Part shown: in pieces, positions 18,151 through 27,100 of the stretch
Layout of the letters: the number at the start of each line of letters is the position of its first letter
Numbering within the stretch: position 1 is the stretch's first letter
Assembly (NCBI GenBank): GCA_027532905.1
Contig: JAPZUA010000002.1
Span: forward strand, 310,001 to 374,000
DNA from: Magnetospirillum sp.
GTDB taxonomy: Bacteria > Pseudomonadota > Alphaproteobacteria > CACIAM-22H2
Length of the DNA stretch: 64,000 nt
Direction of reading: 5' to 3'
Notes under the pieces: model-generated
What the model was told of the DNA's origin: nothing
The model's input: the letters and a program-made list of their open reading frames with translations, nothing else
Database searches by the model: none
Position numbers and translations under genes: made by a program

Positions 18151-20363
18151 CCGCCAGTTTTGCCGCCGACATCCGCCCCGTCGATCTCAAGGACGCGTTG
18201 GGCGAACGCTATTTGGCCTATGCGCTGTCCACGATCATGGCGCGCTCGCTGCCCGACGTGCGCGACGGCCTCAAGCCCGTGCATCGCCGCCTCTTGTGGG
18301 CGATGCAGCAGTTGAAACTCGATCCCGCTTCGGGATTCAAGAAGTGCGCGCGCGTCGTCGGCGACGTGATCGGCAAATACCATCCGCACGGCGACCAATC
18401 GGTTTACGACGCGCTCGTGCGTCTGGCGCAGGATTTTGCGCAGCGCTATCCGCTCGTGGATGGACAAGGCAATTTCGGCAATATCGACGGCGACAACGCA
18501 GCGGCCATGCGCTACACCGAGGCGCGACTTACGGAAGTCGCGGCCGAATTGCTGCGCGGGCTCGACGAAAACGCCGTCGATTTCCGCGCGACCTACGACG
18601 GCGAAGGCGAAGAGCCGCTTGTTCTTCCTGCCGCTTTCCCCAATCTGCTGGCGAACGGGGCTGCCGGCATTGCGGTCGGCATGGCGACGAACGTGCCGCC
18701 GCACAATATCGTCGAAATCTGCAACGCGCTTTTGCATCTGATCAAGACGCCCAATGCGCGCGTTGCGACCCTCGTGGATCTGATGCCGGGCCCGGATTTC
18801 CCGACCGGCGGCATTCTCGTGGAAAACCGCGAAACGCTCGTGGCGGCGTACGAAACCGGACGCGGCAGCCTGCGCTTGCGCGCCAAATGGGCGGTCGAAG
18901 AACTGCCGCGCGGCATGTGGCAGATCGTGGTCACGGAAATTCCGTACCAGGTGCAGAAATCGAAGCTGATCGAAAAGATCGCCGAATTGCTGCATGCCAA
19001 GCGCCTGATGCTGCTTGCCGACGTGCGCGACGAGTCGGACGAAAACGTGCGCGTGGTGCTCGAGCCCAAGACCAAGCTCGTGGACGCCAAGCTCCTGATG
19101 GAATCGCTTTTCCGCAACACCGAGCTCGAGACGCGCTTCGCGCTGAACATGAACGTGCTCGACGCGACGGGCACGCCGCGCGTGATGAATCTGAAGGAAG
19201 TGCTGCAAGCCTTCCTCGACCATCGCCAGGTCGTGCTGCAGCGCCGCGCCTTGCACCGGCTCGACCAGATCGCGCGCCGGCTCGAGATCCTCGGCGGCCT
19301 GCTTGTGGCCTATCTCAATATCGATGCGGTGATCAAAATCATCCGCAACGAGGACGAGCCCAAGCCGATCATGATCAAGAAGTGGGATCTGACCGAGGTG
19401 CAGGCCGAGGCGATCTTGAACATGCGGCTGCGCTCGCTGCGCAAGCTTGAGGAATTCGAGATCCGCAAGGAAAACGACTCCCTCACGAAAGAGAAAAAAG
19501 AACTCGAAAGCCTGCTGAAAAGCGAAGACAAGCGCTGGGCGGCGATCGCCGAAGAAGTGCAGGGCATCAAGACCAAGTTCGGCCCGCGCACGCCGCTCGG
19601 CAAACGGCGCACGGAAGTGGCCGACGCGCCCGCCGATCTCATCGTGCCCGTCGATGCGCTCATCGAACGCGAGGACCTGACGGTCGTGTGCTCGGACAAG
19701 GGCTGGGTGCGCGCCTTCAAGGGCCATCTCGACGAAACGGCCGCGCGCGAAATCCGCTACAAGGACGGCGACAAGGAAGGCTACGTGATCCGCACGCAGT
19801 CGACCGAGAAGCTTATGGTGTTCGCGACCAACGGGCGTTTCTACACGCTGGGCTGCGACAAGCTGCCGCGCGGGCGCGGCGACGGCGAGCCGCTCAAAGT
19901 GACGCTCGAGCTTGCCAACGACGTCGACGTCATCAATGTCTTCATCCACAAGCCCGACCGCAAGCTTGTGGTCGCGTCGTCAGACGGGCGCGGCTTCGTG
20001 GTGCCCGAGGCCGCGTGCGTGGCGCAGACGCGCCAGGGCAAGCAGGTGCTCAATCTGGGCGAGGGCTCGGAAGCCAAGGCGATGTGCACGGTCGACGGCG
20101 ACACGCTCGCGGTGCAGGGCAGCAACAAGAAGCTGTTGCTGTTCCCGCTTTCGGAACTGCCCGAGATGGAGCGCGGCCGCGGCGTGATCCTGCAGCAATA
20201 CGCCAAGGGCGGCTCGCTCTACCATATCCGCACCTTCACGATGGCCAAGGGCTGGCCGATGGGCTTCGCGCGCTCGGACGAGCGCGAGAACGCGCCGAAG
20301 AATTGGCTCGGCAAGCGGGCCCAAGCGGGCCTGCTGCCGCCCAAGGGGTTCAGGTTCGGCTAG
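18147..20363 (+). CDS. parC: DNA topoisomerase IV subunit A
   Basis: The 738-residue subunit cuts and rejoins DNA with ParE to unlink sister chromosomes. The N-terminal winged-helix domain has [17 protein letters not shown] and the region [20 protein letters not shown]; the active-site Tyr is in [10 protein letters not shown]. The C-terminal beta-pinwheel lacks the GyrA box, supporting ParC over GyrA. At the quinolone-pocket position that is Ser80 in E. coli this protein has Gln, which I believe is common in alphaproteobacterial ParC. Coupled to recO by an ATGA overlap. Confidence 0.95.
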   Translation: MTASFAADIRPVDLKDALGERYLAYALSTIMARSLPDVRDGLKPVHRRLLWAMQQLKLDPASGFKKCARVVGDVIGKYHPHGDQSVYDALVRLAQDFAQRYPLVDGQGNFGNIDGDNAAAMRYTEARLTEVAAELLRGLDENAVDFRATYDGEGEEPLVLPAAFPNLLANGAAGIAVGMATNVPPHNIVEICNALLHLIKTPNARVATLVDLMPGPDFPTGGILVENRETLVAAYETGRGSLRLRAKWAVEELPRGMWQIVVTEIPYQVQKSKLIEKIAELLHAKRLMLLADVRDESDENVRVVLEPKTKLVDAKLLMESLFRNTELETRFALNMNVLDATGTPRVMNLKEVLQAFLDHRQVVLQRRALHRLDQIARRLEILGGLLVAYLNIDAVIKIIRNEDEPKPIMIKKWDLTEVQAEAILNMRLRSLRKLEEFEIRKENDSLTKEKKELESLLKSEDKRWAAIAEEVQGIKTKFGPRTPLGKRRTEVADAPADLIVPVDALIEREDLTVVCSDKGWVRAFKGHLDETAAREIRYKDGDKEGYVIRTQSTEKLMVFATNGRFYTLGCDKLPRGRGDGEPLKVTLELANDVDVINVFIHKPDRKLVVASSDGRGFVVPEAACVAQTRQGKQVLNLGEGSEAKAMCTVDGDTLAVQGSNKKLLLFPLSELPEMERGRGVILQQYAKGGSLYHIRTFTMAKGWPMGFARSDERENAPKNWLGKRAQAGLLPPKGFRFG

Positions 20364-20366
20364 GCG

Positions 20367-20744
20367 CTACTGCGGCGTGCCGCAATAGGCTTCGATCCGG
20401 TAACCGTCCGGATCGAAGATGTAGGCCGCGTAGTAGTTCGCGTCGTAGTCGGCCCTGAGGCCGGGTTTGCCGTTGTCCGCACCGCCAGCGGCGAGTGCCG
20501 CTTTGTGGAACGCATCCACATTTTTGCGCGTGGCGGCCGCGAAGCAGAAATGCAGACCCGATTCCATGTCGGCCGGGACGGGGCGGGCCGCAAGGCCGAT
20601 CCACAAAGCGACCGTTTCTTTGCCGTAGCCGAGCGAGGTTTCGCCCGTGCTCAAGCGCGCGTAGCCGAGCGGCTTCAGGCACGCATCGTAGAATTTTTTG
20701 GCTTTCGCGATGTCGCGAACGCCGATCGAGATATGGTCGAACAT
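20367..20744 (-). CDS. VOC-family (glyoxalase/dioxygenase-fold) protein
   Basis: The 125-residue protein begins MFDHISIGVRDIAKAKKFYD, the first betaalphabetabetabeta module, and ends with YIFDPDGYRIEAYCGTPQ. His4 and the Glu of YRIEAYC are in the usual metal-ligand positions. Such stand-alone VOC proteins are often lyases or dioxygenase-like enzymes of unknown substrate. The stop is 3 bp from the convergent parC stop. It is divergent from an AraC regulator 85 bp away. Confidence 0.85.
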   Translation of the reverse strand: MFDHISIGVRDIAKAKKFYDACLKPLGYARLSTGETSLGYGKETVALWIGLAARPVPADMESGLHFCFAAATRKNVDAFHKAALAAGGADNGKPGLRADYDANYYAAYIFDPDGYRIEAYCGTPQ

Positions 20745-20829
20745 TGGTCTTCTCCTGTGCGGTGTCGAGGTGCGGATATGGCGCCTGCGCGCGTTTGCGC
20801 GCTTGGGGAAAATTGCTAAAATCGGCACC

Positions 20830-21720
20830 ATGGCGACTGTCGATCCGAGTTCCGCCCCGAATCTCGCAGCGCGTCCGTTCGGCAGCCGGGTTCTGGCTTC
20901 CGGCTGCTGCTGGCGTTTGAGCGAGTTCGTGTGCACGGCGGGGCCCGGCGACCGCGCCTTCGAAGAACGCCACGGCGACATGTCCATCTCCGCCGTGGTC
21001 GAAGGCACGTTCAACTACCGAAGTGCCGTCGGTCGCGCGACGCTGCATCCGGGCGCGTTGCTGCTCGGCAATGCCGGAGCCGGCTTCGAATGCGGCCACG
21101 ACCACAGTGCGGGCGACCGCTGCATCTCATTCCAGATCGCACAAGATGCGTTCGAAGAGGTGGCGGCGAGCGTTGCGCGCCGAGGGCGCTTCCGCTTTCC
21201 GGTTGCGATGCTGCCCGCTTTCAGCGGCCGTCTGCCGCTTTTGGCGCGCATCGAAAATTTTGCCGCAAAGGCGGATCCGCTGGCGCTCGATGGGTTTGCC
21301 TATGGCCTCGCCGAAGACGCGATTGCTGCCGCATCGGGGATGGCGCTCAACGCGCTGCATCCGTCGGCGCGCGACGAGCGCCGCATCGGTGCGGCCTTGC
21401 GCCATATCGAAGCGCATCTCGAGGAAGCGTTGAGCCTCGATGCGCTCGCAAGTACTGCGGCGACAAGCAAGTACCATTTCCTGCGCATGTTCCGGCAGAT
21501 CGTGGGGACGACACCGCACCAGTATGTGCTGGCCCAGCGGCTGCGGCGTGCGGCAAGGCGTCTGGCGCAGTCGGCCGAGAGCGTTTCGGCGATCGCGTTC
21601 GAAGCGGGCTTCGGCGACCTGTCGACCTTCAATGCCCGCTTCCGCGCCGTGTTCGGCGCCAGCCCTACGAACTACCGACGCACCTGCTTGCAAGTGCCGG
21701 GGCTGCGCGCTAAGCCTTGA
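20830..21720 (+). CDS. AraC-family transcriptional regulator
   Basis: The 296-residue protein has a cupin-like N-terminal sensor and a C-terminal double HTH: RHIEAHLEEALSLDALASTA, SKYHFLRMFRQIVGTTPHQY and SAIAFEAGFGDLSTFNARFR. It is divergent from the VOC gene, and the bioY gene starts 24 bp after its stop, so both are candidate targets. The start at ATG 20830 gives a complete N-terminus. Confidence 0.88.
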   Translation: MATVDPSSAPNLAARPFGSRVLASGCCWRLSEFVCTAGPGDRAFEERHGDMSISAVVEGTFNYRSAVGRATLHPGALLLGNAGAGFECGHDHSAGDRCISFQIAQDAFEEVAASVARRGRFRFPVAMLPAFSGRLPLLARIENFAAKADPLALDGFAYGLAEDAIAAASGMALNALHPSARDERRIGAALRHIEAHLEEALSLDALASTAATSKYHFLRMFRQIVGTTPHQYVLAQRLRRAARRLAQSAESVSAIAFEAGFGDLSTFNARFRAVFGASPTNYRRTCLQVPGLRAKP

Positions 21721-21744
21721 ATCCCGACATTGGAGATCCGCACA

Positions 21745-22332
21745 ATGAACACCCATCCGACCTTGATCGAAACCTTGTGGCCTGCGGGTCAGCGCAGCAC
21801 AGCGCGCGCCGTGTTGCTGGCCGTTCTCGGCTCTGGCTTGCTGTGGGCGTCGGCCAAAGCGCAGGTGCCGATGTGGCCTGTTCCCATGACGATGCAGTCG
21901 ATGGTCGTGATGCTGATCGGCTTTGCCTACGGTTCGCGCCTCGGCGCGGCGACCGTGGCGCTCTATCTGTTCCAGGGGGCTGTCGGCCTTCCAGTCTTTG
22001 CGGGCACGCCCGAAAAGGGCATCGGCCTTGCCTATATGGTCGGCACGACGGGCGGCTTCCTGTTCGGCTTCGTGCTCGTCGCCGGCGTGATGGGTTGGCT
22101 CGCCGAGCGCGGCTGGGGCCGAACCCTGGTGGGCACGGCGGCGGCGATGGTCGTGGGCTCGGTCCTGCTGTTTGTGCCCGGCGTTGCGTGGCTCGCGACG
22201 TTCGTTGGCTTCGAGAAGGCGCTCGCGTTCGGCCTGATGCCGTTTGTTGCAGGGGCGGTAGTCAAAGCCGCACTTGCGGTTGCGATCGTCGCTGCTGCTT
22301 CGCGAGTTGTCTCACAAAAGTCTGTGAAATAA
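21745..22332 (+). CDS. bioY: Biotin transporter BioY (ECF S-component)
   Basis: The 195-residue protein has about six membrane segments with the BioY hallmarks AQVPMWPVPMTMQSMVVML near the N-terminus, followed by GLPVFAGTPEKGIGLAYMVG and TGGFLFGFVLVAG. It binds and imports biotin, alone or with EcfAT. No ECF ATPase or T-component gene is in the window. GGAG at 21731-21734 supports the ATG at 21745. Confidence 0.92.
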   Translation: MNTHPTLIETLWPAGQRSTARAVLLAVLGSGLLWASAKAQVPMWPVPMTMQSMVVMLIGFAYGSRLGAATVALYLFQGAVGLPVFAGTPEKGIGLAYMVGTTGGFLFGFVLVAGVMGWLAERGWGRTLVGTAAAMVVGSVLLFVPGVAWLATFVGFEKALAFGLMPFVAGAVVKAALAVAIVAAASRVVSQKSVK

Positions 22333-22374
22333 CAAAAGCTTTAGGGCTTGATCGGTGCTGTAGCGCCGCCCTAT

Positions 22375-22408
22375 AAGGCGTTTCGGTCTCGGCCGGAGCG
22401 CCTTTTTT
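22375..22408 (+). terminator. Rho-independent terminator after bioY
   Basis: AAGGCG pairs with CGCCTT and, inside a one-base bulge on each side, TTCGG with CCGGA. A T-run follows directly. It lies 43 bp after the bioY stop. Confidence 0.75.
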
Positions 22409-22440
22409 GTTGGCCGCTTCGACCGTCTCGAACGGATCCA

Positions 22441-22463
22441 AAAAAGCCCGCCTTTGCGGGCCT
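22441..22463 (-). terminator. Leftward-acting GC hairpin with T-run
   Basis: GCCCGC (22447-22452) pairs with GCGGGC (22457-22462). Read leftward, six T follow the stem, so it would stop antisense transcription entering bioY. It lies just before dctQ. Confidence 0.5.
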
Positions 22464-22486
22464 GACAGGGTGGAGCTAGCACGTCG

Positions 22487-23023
22487 ATGGGCTTTCTCGA
22501 ATCCTATATCCGCATTGTCGACGCGACGAACTCGGCGATCGGGAAGGTCGTGGCGTGGCTGACTTTCGGCACGGTCGTCACCTGCTTTGCGACCGTGTAT
22601 TTCCGCTACGCGCTCGACAGCGGCTTCATCTGGATGCAGGAAGCCTATGTCTGGCAGCACGCGATCGTGTTCCTGGTCGGGGCGGGCTACACGCTGCTGC
22701 ATGGCGGCCATGTGCGCGTCGATATTTTCTATGCGCGCATGACGGCCCGCAACCAAGCGCGCGTCGAAATCTTCGGCACGCTTGCGTTCATGATGCCGTT
22801 CCTGTGGGTCATGTTCGACAAAGCCTGGCCGTTTTTCGTGACGTCGTTCGTGGGCCGCGAAGGCTCGCAGCAGCCCGACGGCATCCAGAATGTGTGGCTT
22901 CTCAAATCGACGCTCGTGCTGTTCTGCGTGCTGGTGGGGGCGCAAGGCCTCGCAGGAGTCGCGCGCGCGTTGCTGTTCTTGAATGGGCGCAGCGAATTCG
23001 CGCCGAGTAAGACCAGCCACTGA
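22487..23023 (+). CDS. dctQ: TRAP transporter small permease (DctQ-like)
   Basis: The 178-residue protein has four membrane segments, with the family pattern WLTFGTVVTCFATVYFRYAL, WMQEAYVWQHAIVFLVGAGY and HVRVDIFYARM. It pairs with the large permease to form the membrane part of a sodium-driven tripartite ATP-independent periplasmic carrier. The large-subunit gene follows 42 bp later; the binding-protein gene is convergent, 1.8 kb away. Confidence 0.9.
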   Translation: MGFLESYIRIVDATNSAIGKVVAWLTFGTVVTCFATVYFRYALDSGFIWMQEAYVWQHAIVFLVGAGYTLLHGGHVRVDIFYARMTARNQARVEIFGTLAFMMPFLWVMFDKAWPFFVTSFVGREGSQQPDGIQNVWLLKSTLVLFCVLVGAQGLAGVARALLFLNGRSEFAPSKTSH

Positions 23024-23065
23024 GTCCGTTCATCCCCCCAAACATAGCCGAACCGGATCGACAAA

Positions 23066-24757
23066 ATGGGCGCTGAAAGCCATCTGCTGGGAGAGTTGCT
23101 GTCCGTCGCGATGTTCGTGACGATCGTGGCACTGCTGATGCTGGGCTATCCGGTGGCGTTTTCGCTGGGCGGCATTGCGCTTGCCTTCGGCGGCATCGGC
23201 TGGCTGTTGGGCACGTTCGATCCCAACTTCCTGACCGCGATCCCGACGCGCATCTGGGGCGTCATGAACAACGAGATTCTCGTTGCCGTCCCCTTGTTCG
23301 TGTTCATGGGCGTGATGCTCGAACGCAGCCGCATCGCCGAAGTGCTGCTGACGACGATGGGCCAGCTCTTCGGCGGCGTGCGCGGCGGCCTTGGCTATTC
23401 GGTCATCATCGTGGGCACGCTGCTTGCGGCTTCGACCGGCATCGTGGGTGCGACCGTCGTGACCATGGGCCTGCTGTCGCTGCCCGCCATGATGCGCGCA
23501 GGGTACGATCCCAAGCTTGCGACCGGCATCATCTGCGCGTCCGGCACGCTCGGGCAGATCATTCCGCCGTCGACCGTGCTGATCTTCCTCGGCGACATTT
23601 TGCAGGGTGCGAACCAGCAGGCGCAGCTGTCGCTCGGCAATTTCTCGCCCGATTCGGTGTCGGTCGGCGACCTGTTCGCGGGCGCCTTCATCCCCGGCCT
23701 GATGCTGTCGTTCCTCTATGCGTGCTGGGTGTTCTATCGCTCGGTGTCGGACCCGGAATCGTGCCCGCCCTTGAAGATGACCGACGAAGAGCGTGCCGGC
23801 CTCGGGCGGCGCGTCGTAATCGCGCTGGTGCCGCCGATCTTCCTGATCGTGGCGGTGCTGGGCTCGATCCTCGCAGGCGTTGCGACACCGACGGAATCGG
23901 CCTCGGTCGGCTCGCTGGGGGCGGTGTTCCTCACCGTCGTCAAAATGGTCGCCGACCGTCTGGCGACGTCGGAAGACCGCGTGGCGCTCGAAAAGCAGCT
24001 CGCCGTGTTCTGGGTCGCTTTCATCCTGTTCTTGGGTGCGGTCGGCTATGCCTACGGGGCCACGGGCTTGCTCACGGCCCTCGTCGTGGTGCTGGTGATC
24101 GGCAGCCTCTATCTGCTCGCGATCGGGGCGGCTCGCCGCGAATATGTCGGCGTGCTGACCGAGGTGTCGCGCTCGACCATGACGATCTCGTCGATGGTTT
24201 TCGTGATCCTGATCGGGGCATCGATCTTCAGCCTCGTGTTCCGCGGGCTTGGCGGCGAATATCTCGTGCACGACACGCTGTCGAACATGCCGGGCGGCAA
24301 GGATGCGGCGCTGCTCGTGGTTATGGCGCTGATGTTCGCGCTCGGCTTCTTCCTCGACACGTTCGAGATCATCTTCATCACCGTGCCGATCGCGGGCCCG
24401 ATCCTGTTGAAGATGGGTTTCGATCCGGTGTGGCTCGGCGTGCTGATGGGGGTCAATCTGCAGACCTCGTTCCTGACGCCGCCCTTCGGCTTCGCGCTGT
24501 TCTATCTGCGCGGCGTGGCCCCGCCCTCGATCACGACGCAAATCATCTACAAGGGCATTATCCCGTTCGTCGCGATCCAGATCTTTGTCATGGCGCTGCT
24601 GTGGGAGTTTCCCGAACTCGCGACGTGGCTGCCCGATCTCATCTATGGGCAGGATGCGCCCACGCTCGAGAACCAACCTTCGATGCCAACCGACTTCCTT
24701 GAGGATCCGGACGCGGATTCGCCGGGCGATCCGCCGATCGAAGAAGAAGCGGGCTGA
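23066..24757 (+). CDS. dctM: TRAP transporter large permease (DctM-like)
   Basis: The 563-residue protein has a dozen or more membrane segments. YPVAFSLGGIALAFGGIGWL, GILGQIIPPSTVLIFLG-like CASGTLGQIIPPSTVLIFLG and LGFFLDTFEIIFITVPIAGP are typical. It is longer than the usual 430 or so residues because of a central insertion with extra hydrophobic segments (about 300-370) and an acidic C-terminal tail, features of the mannitol/chloroaromatic-type or keto-acid TRAP group. It is the ion-coupled transport subunit. Confidence 0.9.
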   Translation: MGAESHLLGELLSVAMFVTIVALLMLGYPVAFSLGGIALAFGGIGWLLGTFDPNFLTAIPTRIWGVMNNEILVAVPLFVFMGVMLERSRIAEVLLTTMGQLFGGVRGGLGYSVIIVGTLLAASTGIVGATVVTMGLLSLPAMMRAGYDPKLATGIICASGTLGQIIPPSTVLIFLGDILQGANQQAQLSLGNFSPDSVSVGDLFAGAFIPGLMLSFLYACWVFYRSVSDPESCPPLKMTDEERAGLGRRVVIALVPPIFLIVAVLGSILAGVATPTESASVGSLGAVFLTVVKMVADRLATSEDRVALEKQLAVFWVAFILFLGAVGYAYGATGLLTALVVVLVIGSLYLLAIGAARREYVGVLTEVSRSTMTISSMVFVILIGASIFSLVFRGLGGEYLVHDTLSNMPGGKDAALLVVMALMFALGFFLDTFEIIFITVPIAGPILLKMGFDPVWLGVLMGVNLQTSFLTPPFGFALFYLRGVAPPSITTQIIYKGIIPFVAIQIFVMALLWEFPELATWLPDLIYGQDAPTLENQPSMPTDFLEDPDADSPGDPPIEEEAG

Positions 24758-24782
24758 GGCCCGTCGCGATAAAGCACCCAAC

Positions 24783-24817
24783 AAAAAACCCCGCGAGCTT
24801 GCTGCTCGCGGGGTTTT
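24783..24817. terminator. Bidirectional terminator between dctM and dctP
   Basis: CCCCGCGAGC (24789-24798) and GCTCGCGGGG (24804-24813) form a perfect 10-bp stem with a 5-base loop, flanked by six A on the left and four T on the right. It serves both convergent genes. Confidence 0.9.
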
Positions 24818-24847
24818 CCGTTTGCCCGAAGGGGCTGGGCTTGCGGA

Positions 24848-25939
24848 TTACGTGAGATACTTGAACGCGCGGACGCGGGCATTGAGCAGCGCGCCGTCGT
24901 TCCAGCGGGTGTAGGGCATCACCTGCGTGCGGAACTTGAGGTACGAGTCGAACAGCTTCTTCGTCATCGCGTCGCCGCGATCGCGCACTTCGGTGAGGAA
25001 CTCGCCGGCCGCCGTACCGCAACCGTCGATGATCGCGCCGGGCAGGTTCAGGAAGCGCACGCCGTGGCGTGTGCGCAGCGTTTCCATGGCTTCGCCCGAG
25101 CGCGCCATGTATTCGGTCGTCATGTCCATGTCCATCGACTGGGCGGCGAACGTGACGATCGCCTTCAAGTCGGCGGGCAGGGCGTCGAAGCGCGACTTCG
25201 AAACCATGAGCTGCAGGTTCGAACCCGGCTCGTGCCAGCCCGGGCCGTAGCACAGCTTGGCAACCTGGTGCAGACCCATGGCGAGGTCGTTGTAGGGGCC
25301 GATCCATTCGGCCGCATCGACCGAGCCGGACTGCAGGGCCGCGAAGATTTCGCCGCCGGGCAGGGCCACCTGCTGGGCGCCGAGGCGCGTCATGATCTGG
25401 CCGCCCCAGCCGGGCATGCGGATCTTGAGGCCGCGGAAGCTTTCCAAGCCCGTCAGTTCCTTGCGGTACCAGCCGAAGGCCTGGGTGTTCGTGTTGCCGG
25501 CCGGGAAGGCTTTGACGTTGTAGTTGGCCGCGTGCTCGTCCCACAGCTGCTGGCCGCCGCCGTAGTTGAGCCACGCCGACTGCTCGGTCGCCATGAAGCC
25601 GAACGGCACGCAAGTGAAGAACTGGAACGCCGGGTGCACGCCGATATGGTAGTACGACGCGTCGTGGCCCATTTCGGCCGTGCCGTCGCGCACCGCCTGC
25701 AAGCACTGCAGCGCGGGGACAAGTTCGCCCGCCGCAAACACGCGAACCGTCAGGCGGCCGCCCGACATTTCGCCGATGCGCGCAGCCAGGCGCTCGACGC
25801 CCGTGCCCACGCCGGGCAGGTTCTTCGGCCACGAGGTGACCATGCGCCATTCCATGCGGCCTTGGCTGATGGCCGGTGCGGCAAGACCGGCGGTGGCGAC
25901 GCCGGCGGCACCGACGGCAAGAAATTTGCGGCGAATCAT
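24848..25939 (-). CDS. dctP: TRAP transporter substrate-binding protein (TakP-like)
   Basis: The 363-residue periplasmic protein has a Tat-like signal (MIRRKFLAVGAAG, cut near PAISQG). The body resembles the alpha-keto-acid binder TakP: FAAGELVPALQCLQAV, FPAGNTNTQAFGWYRKEL and DAAEWIGPYNDLAMGLHQVA. It should capture a carboxylate and hand it to DctQM; a 2-oxoacid or similar acid is an inference from the similarity. The start is set by the RR motif and a good AGGAG upstream. Convergent orientation to dctQM is unusual. Confidence 0.88.
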   Translation of the reverse strand: MIRRKFLAVGAAGVATAGLAAPAISQGRMEWRMVTSWPKNLPGVGTGVERLAARIGEMSGGRLTVRVFAAGELVPALQCLQAVRDGTAEMGHDASYYHIGVHPAFQFFTCVPFGFMATEQSAWLNYGGGQQLWDEHAANYNVKAFPAGNTNTQAFGWYRKELTGLESFRGLKIRMPGWGGQIMTRLGAQQVALPGGEIFAALQSGSVDAAEWIGPYNDLAMGLHQVAKLCYGPGWHEPGSNLQLMVSKSRFDALPADLKAIVTFAAQSMDMDMTTEYMARSGEAMETLRTRHGVRFLNLPGAIIDGCGTAAGEFLTEVRDRGDAMTKKLFDSYLKFRTQVMPYTRWNDGALLNARVRAFKYLT

Positions 25940-26262
25940 GAGGGGGGCTCTCCTGGGTTTCCCTGTTGCGGTCGTCCGCTTGACGACCTTTGCTCTCTTT
26001 GCGCGGATGGCTCTTCGGCGACGTTTTGCATCGCCGGTCAATCCGGAAGTTTGTATCGCGGAACTTTGCGGCAAATTCAAGTCAAGATGGGATATGAATG
26101 CAAGAAAGCCCATATTTTACTGAGCTTAACCGCAAAATACATGTTTAACATGAACAGACAGTACAACCATCGACAGCGCTACGGCAGGACGGAGGGGGCG
26201 TTCTCGCCCGTATGCCGGCGGTTCTCGGACCGGCGCTCGCTATATTCAAATGGCGGCGAGGA
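25940..26262. other. Intergenic region upstream of dctP, AT-rich with a palindrome
   Basis: No gene is seen in these 323 bp. The stretch 26090-26165 is clearly AT-richer than its neighbours and contains the perfect 13-bp palindrome CATGTTTAACATG at 26140-26152. As the leftward promoter of dctP should lie here, the palindrome may be an operator. Confidence 0.5.
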
Positions 26263-26748
26263 TCAGCAGCGTTCGTCGTACGCGACGGGCGCATACGAGA
26301 AGCCGGGTTTTTTGGTGTTGGCCTGCGGCTTCATGCCTTTGCGCGTGTAGCCGGCGGCGGCCGAGCGGTCGGCGTTCCACACTTCGGCGATCGCCTTCAT
26401 CACGCCCTCGTTGACCTTGCGCGCCGACTGGATGGCGCGTTGGTTGCGCATGGCCACTTCGTGCACGCGCATGAGGGCGGCTTCGATTTCGCTCTGCACG
26501 ACCGGGAGCGCGCTTTTGAGGGCCGCCGGATTCTCGCGCAGCTGGCGCACGCTCAACGCATAGAGGCGGCACAGCTCGCTCTTCTGCGTCTGCAGCTCGC
26601 CCACTTCCTGGGTCTTCATGTCGAGCAGCAGAGCGGTTTCGCGCTCCAACAGATGCACGAGATTGGCCGAGATCTTGACCAGCGTGTCGATCTGGACGCG
26701 GACATTGGCCGCACTCGTTGGCGTGGAATCACTGTTGTGCGGCTGCAT
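26263..26748 (-). CDS. FlgN-like flagellar export chaperone (tentative)
   Basis: The 161-residue, mostly helical protein contains LLERETALLLDMKTQEVGEL, QTQKSELCRLY and a long amphipathic helix ending before a basic tail. This pattern resembles FlgN, the chaperone of hook-filament junction proteins. It is the last gene of the leftward flgI-flgJ unit and overlaps flgJ by 20 bp. The assignment rests on pattern and context. Confidence 0.6.
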   Translation of the reverse strand: MQPHNSDSTPTSAANVRVQIDTLVKISANLVHLLERETALLLDMKTQEVGELQTQKSELCRLYALSVRQLRENPAALKSALPVVQSEIEAALMRVHEVAMRNQRAIQSARKVNEGVMKAIAEVWNADRSAAAGYTRKGMKPQANTKKPGFSYAPVAYDERC

Positions 26749-27100
26749 TGGCTTGCTCCTGGATTTTGAGAATGTCGCGCGCGATCGACGAGCTCAGGCC
26801 CACGCCGCCCGCTTTGACGACGTTCTTGGCGTAGGCGTTGACCAGCAGCGAGCGGACGGTCTCTTCGCCCTGGCCGCCGCCGGTGGTCTTGTCGACCCCG
26901 ACCGTGCTGAACATGTGGTTGAACATCTGTTCGAGAAACAGGGTTTCGAAATCGTCGGCAGTGCGCTTGATGTCTTTGGGGTCGAGCGTCTTGCCGGCGG
27001 CGGGTGCCTTGAGGGGCTTGAAGGCCGCACTCTTCGCGAGGTCGAGGGCACCGGCTGCGTTGCCTTGCGACAGGCCGGGGCTGGAGATCGAGCCCGCCAT
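26729..27100 (-). CDS. flgJ: Flagellar rod-binding protein FlgJ (rod domain only)
   Basis: The 123-residue protein has IKRTADDFETLFLEQMFNHM and EETVRSLLVNAYAKNVVKAG, the rod-capping domain. The C-terminal muramidase domain of enterobacterial FlgJ is absent, as in most alphaproteobacteria, so another enzyme must open the cell wall for the rod. The ATG at 27100 overlaps the flgI stop as TGATG. Confidence 0.88.
   Translation of the reverse strand: MAGSISSPGLSQGNAAGALDLAKSAAFKPLKAPAAGKTLDPKDIKRTADDFETLFLEQMFNHMFSTVGVDKTTGGGQGEETVRSLLVNAYAKNVVKAGGVGLSSSIARDILKIQEQANAAAQQ

Noticed and set aside
18093-19949. 618-residue leftward open frame
   Set aside because: It is antisense to parC; no recognisable motif or RBS.
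21700-21744. Biotin-responsive or other riboswitch before bioY
   Set aside because: Only 24 bp separate the AraC gene and bioY; there is no room for a structured leader.
26212-26769. 185-residue rightward open frame
   Set aside because: It is antisense to the FlgN-like gene and shares its codon-position shadow.
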